A DNA stretch of 18,547 nt from Rhypophila decipiens. Lineage: Eukaryota; Ascomycota; Sordariomycetes; Sordariales; Naviculisporaceae. Shown piece after piece: positions 7,674 through 18,279 of this stretch. Numbering within the stretch: position 1 is the stretch's first letter; each line of letters begins with the position of its first letter. The stretch spans positions 1 to 18,547 of the forward strand of contig MU858369.1 of NCBI GenBank assembly GCA_033297075.1, read 5' to 3'. A program made the position numbers and the translations under genes. The notes beneath the pieces are model-generated. The model was not told where the DNA came from. It ran no database searches and saw only the letters and a program-made list of their open reading frames with translations.

Positions 7674-10451
7674 ATGGAGCACATGATGGAATACAGGTAC
7701 TCATCAGTGGTCGACCCGTCGACGTACGAGACCCACGGCCTGTGCGACGGCATTCCGCTCAGATGCCACCACAATCCAGAGCTTGAGGAGATCGAGACTT
7801 TGCGATGCCAGGAGGACTGGCGGAAGTGGGTCGGACCGCTGGGGTTCTACAAAGGCGGTTTGGGCCCGCGGTGGAACTTCATGGCCATCACCGTCCCAGA
7901 GTGCTTGCCTGAGAGGTTAGGAGTACTGGGATACGCGAACGAGTTGGCTTTTCTGCATGATGGTAAGCGCGCGATCTCCAACCAGAGTCTTCTTTGCTGC
8001 GTTGCTGAACAAAACTCCACGTAGACATAACCGACGTAGTACATGTGGCAAGTCCGGCCCACCAGCCACCAATCCGCACAGCATGTGAATCTGACAATTG
8101 TAGGGCGACGCACACAATGATGATCTGAAGGCCGCTTTCGAACAAGGGGCCCTGACGGGAAACATTGAGCAGGCCGCTTCGGGCAAGAGGGCAATCCAGC
8201 AGCATATTGCGCGTGAGATGCTGAAGCTGCACAAGGAGCAAGCCACCGTGACGATGAAAGCGTGGGCCAAGTTTGCCGAACTCGGTTCCGGGCGCCACCA
8301 TGACACCCACTTCAAGACGGAAGCTGAATACATCAAGTACCGAATGATAGACATTGGCACCATGTAAGTATTGGAAATGCTTCGTGCTAGTAGTATCCAA
8401 CGACGTCAGCTGATTTCATACTAGGTTCTGGTACGGGATGGTGACTTTTGGAATGGCCATTAGCATTCCGGAAGATGAGGTGGACCTCGCCCACGAACTT
8501 GCCAACGTCGCATACCTGAACTTGGGCCTCACCAACGACCTGTACTCTTATCAGAAGGAGTATGAGACGGCAATGGCCATGGGCCAGGATTATGTCGTGA
8601 ACGTGATTTGGGTGCTGATGGAGGAGCACAACATCACCGAGGAGCAGGCCAAGGACATGTGTCGGGAGAAGATCAAGCAAACCATCGTCGACTTCCGCCA
8701 GATCGTCAGGGACACCAATTCCCGCACCGATGTTTCTGTCGACACAAAAAGGTACATAGAGGGACTATTGTACAGCCTCAGCGGAAACCTCGTTTGGAGC
8801 ATCGACTGCCCCAGATACCATACCTGGTCCTCCTACAACGAGCAGCAACTCGATTGGATGAAGAATGGCATCCCGGACGAGAACGGCAAACCCTCCGGGT
8901 ACGGATATGCCGATGCACACCATGAAAACTCGCAGGAGCCGGTCCAAACGAACGGTGCCTGTGACGGAGTTGCGCCAGCTACGAACAACGGGGGTCCGCC
9001 CAGTAATGGAATGGTTGACACTGGCATTGTGAATGTCTTTGCAGCCAAGGGAATCAAAGACTTGAAGGCAATGAGAATCCTGGACGAGACAATCACTCCC
9101 ACTGCTAATGGGACCAACGGAACACACATCAAAGGAACAGACACCAGCCGAACACACACCAATAAAAGGCACATCAACGGAACACACACAGGCGGCGCAA
9201 AGCGTGTGAAGACCGATGACTTGGGTATCAAGGTAGCTTAGACCTGACTTTTGTGCTGAGGGACATTGCAGCTAACAACTACCTTACTCACACAGATCAT
9301 CCAAGCTCCGTACGATTACTTGGGCTCCCTGCCGTCAAAGGGCATCAGAGAGAAAGCCATTGACGCCTTGAATGTCTGGTTCCAAGTGCCTGCCGAAAAG
9401 CTGGAGAGCATCAAGCTAGTTACCCAGATTCTCCACAACGCCTCATTGATGTCAGCAGTTCGATTCCATTCCTACTGTTCTCGGCGCTTGAACTAACTCG
9501 GACGCTACTAGGCTCGACGATCTGGAAGACGGCTCACATCTCCGACGGGGACAGCCATCCACACACACCATCTTTGGAGCAGGGCAGACGGTCAACGCTG
9601 CAAATTACCAGATTCTGCGCGCACTCGAAGAGGTGCAGAAGCTGGGAGGCGCCGAAAGCATAGGAATCTACACTGGTTAGTATTTTGACACACCGTGTCA
9701 AAGGAAGGAGAAAGGCTTACAACTAACTGCTGCGGCGTTTTCTCAGACGAATTGAAGAGCCTCTATGTAGGACAGAGTCTAGATCTGCACTGGACCAACA
9801 ATCTGATCTGCCCTTCTGTCGAGCAATACCTCCAAATGGTGGAAAACAGTACGTTTCCAGTTCTACTGCTCATTCTCCGAGGGCGAGCTGACTACTGACA
9901 AGGATTTTTTTCCCCACAGAAACTGGAGGCCTATTTCGACTGCTTGGGCGTCTCATCACGGCGCATTCGACCAAATCTGTCAAGGTGGACGTGATCAGAT
10001 TTTTGAATGACCTCGGGCGCTACTTCCAAACTCGAGATGACTACCAGAACCTGGTGTCACCAGTGGTATGTGAATAATGTGATTACGATCTGCGCAAGCC
10101 GGGCAATAAACTGACAGCCATGGCTTGTATCAGTACGCCGAGCAGAAAGGCTTCTGTGAAGACCTCGACGAAGGAAAATACTCACTACCGCTCATCCACC
10201 TGATGTTGATGACCCCTTCGGAGCCTTTCCTCCGTAACATGTTGACGCAGCGACGTTTCAACGGCAGGTCCAACGCGGCGCACAAGCAGACGATGCTCGC
10301 CTTGATGGAGAAGAGCGGCAGTCTGGCCTTTACGGCGCAATTCCTGGCTGCGTTGCACGTCAAGGTCGAAAAACACCTGGAGGAACTGGAGACGCAATTT
10401 GGGGTTAGGAATGATGAGCTGAGGGGGATATTGAAGATGCTGGCAATTTGA
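7674..10451 (+). CDS. Bifunctional terpene synthase: class I cyclase + polyprenyl diphosphate synthase
   Basis: Core enzyme of the cluster. Nine exons: 7674-7962, 8025-8047, 8104-8363, 8425-9232, 9296-9450, 9512-9675, 9747-9848, 9920-10065, 10134-10451; joined protein 754 aa, similar to fusicoccadiene/ophiobolin-type chimeric synthases (about 700-750). Cyclase domain about 1-330: DDITD (96-100) and NDLYSYQKE (228-236) bind Mg2+; R184 in YRMIDIG is the likely diphosphate sensor; R321-Y322 is the closing RY pair. A 130-residue linker rich in Asn/Gly/Thr/His follows. Prenyltransferase domain 461-754: IIQAPYDYL at its start, first Asp-rich motif DDLED (514-518), KTGGLFRLL (601-609), second motif FQTRDDYQN (636-644). 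It should make a C20 or C25 chain and cyclise it; which one is not readable. The start has a good context (AAAATGG) and is in frame with an upstream ORF. Intron 2 uses a GC donor. Divergent from the P450. Confidence 0.96.
9115..9188. repeat. Short direct repeats in the synthase linker
   Basis: The 14-mer CAACGGAACACACA occurs at 9115-9128 and again at 9175-9188, exactly 60 bp (20 codons) apart and in the same reading frame, each encoding NGTH. A diverged copy (CCGAACACACACC) lies between them near 9148. The repeats encode the flexible tether between cyclase and prenyltransferase domains and probably grew by slippage or unequal exchange. Confidence 0.6.
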
Positions 10452-11267
10452 TGTGAGGAGCCTTGTGAAGTGTTTTAGGGTTTTCGTGTTGCTTCGGGAT
10501 TGGATAGACGAGACAGGGCAGTCATGAGCATAACGAATCTCAACATGTCGTCATAGTTTAGGAGAAGGGAATGATAAACGTCAAATACACCTCCGCAGGG
10601 ATTTGAAATGTTGGCTCGTGTACTTTGCAATGTGACAAGGCCTTTCTGGACATTTGGTTGGCCAACAAATGACGATCAAACTCTCTGCCATGGAAAGTGA
10701 TTCTTTCTTTTTGTGAAATGGTGGCTTGACTGTACTGAGCTACCGGTAAAATTTTAAATAAATGGTACGGGAGAACTGTTCTGACCGTACGAGGAAGCAA
10801 AGTCCTGTACCGCTTACACTTCGAGAATCCAAGCAGTGGTTAAAGACGTCCAAAACTGGCATCCCCTGTATGTCATGCCCATATTGTTGGTCCGTAACAT
10901 ACCAGTTTTAGACCTCGTTAACACCCGCTGTCGTACGGATACAACAGTCCGAACAGTAGTCCTCATTTAAATCCCTGCGGAATTACCACACTCAAGGAGT
11001 TTGGCACGGAGTTATGGCTTAACTCCACAGATGCGGCGCTCATTCCCGCACCTCCCTTTTCTAGCCACTTCACAAGGCAATTGCTGTCAACAAAAAGACT
11101 AAAGAGGTACCCGGATTGTCCCGCACCACCTTGGCATCTTGTCCTCCTGCTTACGCTCCTAGCTTCATGCAACTTAATCGAGCCAAGCTTTTAAACATTG
11201 AAGCCAAGCCGCGGGCCGCTACCTTAGTTCCATCTGCTAGTCACCACACCATACTCAATCAGGCAGC
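10452..11267. promoter_or_regulatory. Spacer between terpene synthase and MFS gene, with inverted repeat
   Basis: This 816-bp interval holds the synthase 3' region and the MFS promoter. An imperfect inverted repeat pairs 10593-10610 with 10964-10980: 12 bp match exactly (CCGCAGGGATTT / AAATCCCTGCGG), continuing with one skipped base. The octamer CCGTACGA near 10785 and its reverse complement TCGTACGG near 10932 form a second, smaller inverted pair in the same stretch. No convincing gene; an 80-codon antisense frame has no recognisable domain. Confidence 0.4.
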
Positions 11268-12912
11268 ATGGCGTCCAGAGATGATGGGGTCCTAGACTCC
11301 AAAGCCGACGAAGCAAACGACTTCCAGCCCGCTAGCAGCTCTACAACCGTCCAGCTCGAGCCCGATGCGTCTACCATTGCAAATCCCGCCGACGTCGAGA
11401 AAGCGCCGCCAGCGCCCGAGAACCCCAACATCGTCGATTGGGATGGCCCGGATGATCCTGCCAACCCCATCAACTTCAATGCCAGCTTCAAAGCCGTCAA
11501 CGTCGGCATCATCAGCGCACTCACCTTCATCACACCCCTGGCCTCGTCCATGTTCGCGCCCGGCGTCCCACAGCTCATGGCCGAGTTCAACAGCGATAAC
11601 CTCTTGTTGGCCGACTTCGTTGTTTCCGTCTATGTCTTGGGCTTTGCTATAGGTCCCTTGGTCTTGGCTCCTGCCTCGGAGCTGTATGGACGAGCCATCA
11701 TTTACCATGTGTGCAACATCGGCTTCATCATCTTCACTGTCGCCAGTGCGGTGAGCACCAACCTGGGCATGCTAATTGCTTTTCGCTTCTTCCAAGGCTG
11801 CTTTGGTTCCGCGCCTGTTACCAATGGTAATTACCTTACACAGGCTGACCCCCCTATTTCTAGTGATGATAGCAAGCCCCGTACTAACGCATATACTCTT
11901 CCCCTCAGGCGGTGGTACTATCGCGGACCTTATTGCCCAAGAAAAACGAGGAGGCGTGATAGCTATTTACGCCCTCGGACCCATTCTGGGGCCAGTTATA
12001 GGGCCTGTGGCCGGAGGCTACCTCGTGGCCGGTCGAGGTTGGCGATGGGTCTTTTGGGTGCTTGCCATGATCGGTGGCTTCTTTACCATCATCTCATTCC
12101 TCTTCCTGCGAGAAACGTACCCGACGGTGCTCTTGAAGCGCAAGACTGATCGCTTAATCAAGGAAACTGGAAACACCCAGCTGAGGTCGAAACGGGACAG
12201 TGGCCTGACGGCGAAGCAGCTGTTCATACGCGCCATTCTCCGGCCCAGCAAGATCCTCATCCTGTCTCCCATTGTGCTGGTCACCTCGCTGTACACCGGC
12301 GTCGTGTATGGCTACCAGTATCTCATGTTCGCGACCTTCACATCCGTTTTCCAGGAGCAGTACGGCTTCCCTACCAACTCGGTTGGCCTGACCTTTCTCG
12401 GCATCGGTGTCGGCTCGCTGCTGGGCTTGCTCGCCATCGGTGCAACGTCGGACCGCATCGTCAAAGCGCAGTCCAACAAGGCGTCGCCCTCTGGCACCAA
12501 GACGATGGAGCCCGAGTACCGGCTGCCGCCGCTCGTCGTCGGCGCCTTCTTCATCCCGGCCGGTCTGTTCATGTACGGGTGGTCGGCGCAGTACAACACG
12601 CACTGGATCGTGCCCATCATCGGCACGGCGCTGGTCGGCGTCGGCAACATCGCCGTCTTCATGTGCATCGTCAGCTATCTGGTCGATGCCTTTACCGTCT
12701 ACGCCGCCAGCGCCCTGGCCGCTAATACGGTGGTGCGCAGCATCATGGGCGCCCTGCTGCCGCTCGCCGGCCAGAGCATGTACGCCGCGCTGGGCCTGGG
12801 CTGGGGCAACAGCCTGCTCGGCTTCATCGCCGTCGCGTGCATACCCGTCCCCATCGCTCTGCTCAAGTATGGGGCGAGAATGCGGAAGAGCTTCGACGCT
12901 AGCAAGCTTTGA
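11268..12912 (+). CDS. MFS transporter, DHA1-like drug/metabolite exporter
   Basis: Plasma-membrane proton-coupled exporter of the major facilitator superfamily, likely exporting the cluster product or protecting the producer. Exons 11268-11826 and 11909-12912 join to 520 aa; intron 11827-11908 has a TACTAAC branch sequence and CCCCTCAG acceptor. The protein has a cytosolic N-terminus of about 75 residues with [13 protein letters not shown] (58-70), a typical lead-in to TM1 in fungal DHA1 transporters. PASELYGR (135-142) matches the TM2-TM3 loop motif of this group, and [14 protein letters not shown], completed across the splice, is a strong family signature. The second half carries the remaining hydrophobic helices with a cytosolic loop of about 45 residues ([14 protein letters not shown] onward) between the two six-helix bundles. 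The start ATG is the first in frame. Substrate is inferred from context only. Confidence 0.93.
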
Positions 12913-12956
12913 CATATTCCTGGATATTTGGCTGATTGGGGTTTTTTTTTCCTTGA

Positions 12957-13066
12957 CTGGCTTGAATAGATGGTCTAACTAGCTGAAATAGATGTCCCAG
13001 CTGGGTAGATTAAATACCTTGATTTACTTGAATAAATGCCCTGACTAGTTGGAATAAATGCCTTGA
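12957..13066. repeat. 22-bp minisatellite array B, downstream of the MFS gene
   Basis: Five head-to-tail 22-bp units: 12957-12978, 12979-13000, 13001-13022, 13023-13044, 13045-13066. The shared core is close to GCTTGAATAAATGCC followed by TTGA or CTGA. A further degenerate fragment runs to about 13090. The unit matches array A at 586-699 in sequence, period and orientation. The rest of the 12913-13173 interval, between the MFS and lipase 3' ends, holds only short T-runs. Confidence 0.8.
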
Positions 13067-13173
13067 ATAAACGACTTGATTGGGCTTGAAAGTCAAACGG
13101 GACTGATGCCTGCTTTTTAAAAACTAGGTACATGTAGTGTTTTTTTTATATCCAGAGCCTGTTACATGTCGAT

Positions 13174-14688
13174 TTAAGATGACGTGTTGGAGTCTTCCGG
13201 AAACGCAGATAGCGATCCCCCGACAGAGAGTGTACTCCCACATGCCTGCGAAACTAACATCTGGACCCTCTCCAAATAAGCAGCCCTTCTATGCGTACCG
13301 ATATCACAGAATAACAGTTTTGAGAACTCGCCAGGTGTGACTTCTATGGCATCTACGACGGGTGAGAGAACTGTAGATGCTTGTGAGAAGGCATCATCAT
13401 CGTGACGCGATGGAGTGTCCATCAGACGGAGTTGGAGGACGATTATGTCTCCAACAAGGTGGTATGTGGGTAACGGAAGAGGCCATGCCTCTTTTCGGTC
13501 GGTTTGTTGTGGCAGGCTTGTTTCCCTGTTATCATTTGAGACGGCAATTGGGGGTAACCCGTGGCCCAAGCGGTAGAGATTGACAAGTGAGCGTAGGTAT
13601 GGCGCGTCGGCGCGACATACCATATCATACTCGTTTACGATAGACAGTACCAGGTCAACGTTGGGGCGGGATTTGCAAATGCTGGTGATGCTGGAGCTGG
13701 TGGTTGGTGCCGAACCAAATGTAATCAGAGATAGTTGTGCCTGTGCCACTGAATTGGGCATAGAACCGATATTAGCTGAGCATCCCGCGTCTGATGTGAA
13801 CTCTTGGAGGACTCACATTGTGACGGGAGGTGTTTGTGGAAAGCAAAGTGAAGAAAGACCAAAGAAGCCACAGCACCACCAGCCGAATGACCAGTGAAGA
13901 TGATGTTGTTGATAGCGCCATCTGCGTTGAGTTGCTGAATTATATCCCGAGTGATGGCTGGCACTAATGCTTCCGCACAGTGGAGAAAGCCGGCATGTGC
14001 CGTAATGTCTTCGCCTTCCACGGTCTACACCCAACAACGGTAAGCAACCCGAGCGCTTCAGTGGGCAAGGGCAGATACTCACAAACAAGCTGCGAATATC
14101 TTTGGACTTTCCATTCATGTTAACCATATGATCGGCAATCGTCGCCGATCCCCTGACTGAGACCACCAAGGTCTTCCCGCTCCACCCCGGAATAGGGGTA
14201 AAGGGGACCTTCCACATAGACGCGGCCTTGACCGTCCCCATGGAGGACGGCGTCCTATGCAACACAGGCTCAATCTCGAACCCTTTGGGCCCGGATACCT
14301 CCTGCTTTTGATCATACACCATAATGGCACATTGGCATATTACCCTGAGAAACTCGCTGGTGCCAGGGGAGAGCGAACCGGACCACTGAGCTCTTGCCCC
14401 TGCTTTTCCAACGATGCGCCCAAGGGAAGAACCAGGATACCTTTCTGCCTCCTCCGCCAGCCGTTCCAGATGATATTGGAACTGGTCGCCGTCGGGGCCA
14501 TCTCCGTTACCAAAGTGATCAAACACGAAATCCAGCCCAGCTGTGAGCTCGGCTATTGCGGCAGATGCCGCAAAGGAAGCTTCAGAAGAGGGGACATTCG
14601 ATGTTGGAGTTGATGCGGACGTGGTGGCCGCCGTCTGAGCTGAAGCCCGCAACAAGCCGTACTTGAAAGCCTTTGGGAGCCAGGGCAT
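13174..14688 (-). CDS. Class 3 lipase / alpha-beta hydrolase
   Basis: Predicted serine hydrolase of the fungal lipase class 3 family, acting on an acylglycerol or other ester. Exons on the minus strand 14688-14083, 14024-13817 and 13748-13174 give 462 aa; introns 14025-14082 and 13749-13816. Seen: the nucleophile elbow GHSAG (247-251, Ser249) preceded by the hydrophobic strand NNIIFT; NEYDMVCRAD (310-319) with the probable acid Asp313; and DIGTHRRAAYLERV with the probable His424, so the triad looks complete. The acceptor for exon 3 is AATTCAG/TGGCAC; the next AG downstream breaks the frame. I chose the start at MPWLPKAFKYG. An in-frame ATG at 14790 would add 34 residues with a hydrophobic run, but that stretch is encoded by a pyrimidine tract that looks like a 5' leader. 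Convergent with the MFS gene and outside repeat array B, so probably not part of the pathway. Confidence 0.88.
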
Positions 14689-15384
14689 CGTGTGGGAGCA
14701 ATCCGAATAAGGTAAACTGCTGCAATGTGTATACTTGGAAAAAAGAAAAGAAAAGAAAAGAGAAAAGAACAGTGGAATCCGGTGCTGCAAAGTGCCTCAA
14801 ACAATAAAGCAAATGTAGCAACTATGGCGACTCGCCTCAAATCTCAGGCAATAATGTCGAGTGTTGTCTTGTCCTCAGGGTGGACACCGTCATGTATTGA
14901 TGCACGAACAGGATATAGGATCTCACGTTGCCACGTTGGCAACCGGCGGGGGCCGACTCGGTATGGTTCTGGTAAAGAAATCCCAGTCATGTCGGTCTGT
15001 TTGGGGCAAATTCATTCGCTGGCCTATCGATGCAGCATTCCCGGGCGAGATCAGAGTCTTGCATCCAAAACAGGGCGGGCAAGGCACTCGGCGGTGGCAG
15101 TGCAATCCGTGACCCAAGCCCGGGCATGCCAAGCCAAAACGTTCACCACGCTGGGGAGTTGCATATCATGATGTCGATTCAGGCTCGGGATGGGGTTTTG
15201 CTTTTCCGAATCCCATGTGTTGGAGAGGAGGGCTTTGGTAATCTTAAGTTCCATACGCCGGTGGGTTCATCAGGTTTTGGATCTTTTTCGGATACTTTGG
15301 CAATCTTGTTGCTCTTGACACCGAAAGCTTCCTCCGATCTGCCTCTCATCATGCCAAACAGTCACTAGGTCAAGGGCAATCACA
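14689..15384. promoter_or_regulatory. Divergent promoter region of lipase and unknown gene
   Basis: This 696-bp spacer lies between the lipase (minus) and the unknown gene (plus). On the lipase side there is an AAAAG-repeat tract (14739-14768), which reads as a CTTTT-rich pyrimidine run in the lipase leader, common near fungal transcription starts. I see no gene in the remainder. Confidence 0.5.
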
Positions 15385-18279
15385 ATGCATTCACTCATGA
15401 ACAGAGTGCTCCCAGCACTCGGCAAAGCATCGACAGCCTCTTCAGCCTCTAGTGGGAAGTATGTCACCGATGCCCCCGAGGTCGAGCGTGTCAAGATCGG
15501 CCCTGCGGTCCACCATCTCTACGATGCGATGCTCCAAATGTACTGGGCGGGTGTTCGCCGCGAGCTTCCGTACATTCTTTTGACCTTGCGCAAGTGGCGC
15601 ACGCACCATGAATACTCATCCTTTGTCCTCCCAGACGAAGAAGACCTCTATATCCACGGATTCGACACGTTCTTGGATCAAGTCAGCCATAGCTCCCGCA
15701 AATTCAAAGACCGATACAAACGTACCAAGGCCAAGAGATCAACAAAGGACCAAAAGAAGGCAAAGGAGAAAGACGAAATCCCTTCATACACGGAGGCCCT
15801 CGAGGACCGCGGATGGGACATCTACTCGGAGATACAGAGCGGCACAATCCGCCACAGCATCAAGATGGACCTGCAATCCAGAGAGTTGCAGGAACCAGAC
15901 ATCCTCCGTCGCCGCGTACGAATGCTCTTGCAAGCGGCTCAGTTCCTTGACATGGACAAGGTCATCGAGTATCGTCCGCCCGAAGCCCTCGTCACCTTCT
16001 GGAAGCAGCCCGCGCCAGCACAAATCACGGCATCATCCTACGACAACACTCACATGCCGGTATTTGTACCCCAAGCTTGCGTGGAGTGTAATAAAGTCAC
16101 CCGGGGGTCCATGTTCCGCAACATCAAGACGGATGACTTTGTCTGTGAGGACTGTTACCGCAACAATCACTACGGACACGTTGACTTCACCAAGGTTTTG
16201 AAGCAGTGCTGTCTTCGAAGGGTTGTGACGCCCGAAGATAGCCAAAAGATTTGCAACTGCATTGATGTGCCGCGGAGAGACGCCGACGGGCAGTTGAGGG
16301 ACCTGTTCCCAGTGGGCAACGACGAGACGATCCCCGAGAATCATCTCAACACGACCGCAGCCTTTGGCAAGGTGACATGCGGCCTTTACGAACTCACCGA
16401 CATGGTCGCCGAGGCCAAGTACGCGTCAACCAAGGGCAAGCTGGGATCCAAGACGCTGGAGAAGGGCAGACGCGAGGCCGGATTCGCGCGGCCCAAGAGG
16501 GTGAGAAATCTCAATACAGAAAACCCCGAAGACCGCGGTCGCAAGGGAACGACCACCGAAAGTGGAGCCTCGTTCGGTGCCACGACAAACGGAACAGAGT
16601 CGATACCGTTTTATCTCCGCAGTGTTGTTGATGACTACCCGTATGGCAACGTCCATATGGCATTGCGTGTTGGCCCACTCGTCATTGAGAATGGAGTCAG
16701 CAAGTAAGTTGCCATTCTCTTCATCTCAGGGACGATCATGATGGTGATGTTGACTATAACCAGCACCCACGGTGGCGTACTCATCACCAACCGTGATCCA
16801 CCAAGTCTACAAGTCCTTCGAGATCCGGCTGACAGTATCCAACACTCGCTGCTGCTGACTGGGCGAACCGACCGCAGCTTGTACTCCCAGCAACGACCTC
16901 GCACACCAAAGCGCTACAAAGCCATGATGAAACAAGTTGTTGGGGGCGCATTCTGCGGCTTTTTGGATCCTCAAACCGAGGAACACATCATAGATGCGCT
17001 CCTGGAAGAAAGTTCCCGAATCGTTGACACGGGCATCCCCATGACTGAAAAGAATGCATGCATGGACCGATGTGTAAGCCGCATCATGCTTACACTCAAG
17101 AACTACCTTGCTTCACGTATCGAGATATACATCCACAGCATCGCAGACCGCCTTCTCGACCCAAAGGTCAATCTGCGATGGAGCTTCACAGACAACAACT
17201 GCCAGCAATTCTGTGATAACATCATCGACCGTGACCTCTTCAGCTCATTGTTCGCTCCCCGGACTCCCACCACACCCCTTACAGAGCCCCTTGCCCCTGA
17301 CGCACCCTACCCCCTCTACCTCATGTCTTTTGTGTGCCGGCCGGGCGCTTACGTACCCGAGCGGGCGTGGTCTAAATACGACGTGCCTAATGGTCTTACC
17401 GAGGAATATCTGCTCAAGTTCCGCTACGGCCGCCACGACGAGTCGGACATGCTCGACTCCCTCCTCGAGTACTTCTACGACTGGGGTGCCTTTGGTGGGC
17501 CAATCTACCCATATCAAGACCTTTTTCCCTGGGATTGCACCGAGGCCTTTGGTCGATATCCCGTCACGTGTGGAGGTTGCAACATCGCCAAACATGCCTG
17601 GGCCTTTCCCTTCGATACCTGGTCCTTGGCCACCTTCCACTTAGCGAGGCCAAGGAATTTGTATCCGCACTGCGGTTTCCCCGCCGACGACGCCGATGGA
17701 AGCACCCCATCCTTGATACATAACCCCGTAGGCGGCGACAAAGGCAGAGTGCGAAGCGGGGTGATGCCCGACCGAGAGTGGTTCAAGAACCGGTTGACAG
17801 TGTTGCTGGCGCAGGACGTGCTGCTTTCCGCGGCGGCCGCAATGGCCAGCTGTGCACCCTTCCGCGAGTCGACGCTGTGGCTGCACAAACACGAGCTTGA
17901 AAAGACCGATAGACTCAAGCTCGGAGGCATCCATCGCGCACAACCCTTTAGCCATCACTATGAGAAGGGCACTCTCCATCAGTACTTTATTGCCGCGTGG
18001 GCGCACCTCTCGAGGCCGTTGCAGATTGCCGAATACGAACGACTGCGAGATTGGAAGGCGACCCGAGCCGACGTGAATAAGAACTCCGATGATGGTGGTG
18101 GTGGCTGCGGCGGAGGGTTCTTTTGTGGCGGTTGTGGTGGTACAGCTGCCGTAGCTCCGGCTTGCTCGGGGATCGTAGGTCCAGTTGGTGATACTTGTCA
18201 GTCTGGATGCGTGAGCACCTGTTCATCATGCGGAGGAGGAGACGGGTGTGGTGGGGGCTGTGGTGGATGTGGTGGTTAA
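15385..18279 (+). CDS. Large conserved fungal protein of unknown function, two CxxC pairs and Gly/Cys-rich tail
   Basis: I recognise this as a type of hypothetical protein recurrent in filamentous fungi but know no function. Exons 15385-16703 and 16764-18279 join across a 60-nt intron (GTAAGT, TGACTATAACCAG) to 944 aa. Seen: no signal peptide or clear membrane helix; LPYILLTLRKWRTHHEY (61-77); a Lys-rich helix-like stretch (106-130); ACVECNKVTRGSMFRN with Cys232/Cys235 and VCEDCYRNNHYG with Cys254/Cys257, a spacing compatible with a small zinc-binding knuckle somewhat like a ZZ finger; a long second half with scattered Trp/Tyr motifs; then a tail from about 883 containing 11 Cys among Gly runs. 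The ATG at 15385 has a fair context (ACAATGC). Splicing yields NTHGGVLITNRD across the junction, which reads as natural sequence. It lies outside the terpenoid cluster. Confidence 0.85.

Noticed and set aside
10558..10800. 80-codon minus-strand frame in the synthase-MFS spacer
   Set aside because: No domain, no splice partners, ordinary length for chance in this spacer.
12154..12915. 253-codon antisense open frame opposite the MFS gene
   Set aside because: It is a shadow of the GC-rich transporter exon: rich in Arg/Asp/Gly/Ala with no domain, and the plus-strand frame has clear MFS motifs.
14689..14790. N-terminal lipase extension that looks like a signal peptide
   Set aside because: The Phe/Ser/Leu run is encoded by a CTTTT repeat typical of a fungal 5' leader, and the internal MPWLPKAF start suits an intracellular class 3 lipase better. 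Not excluded.
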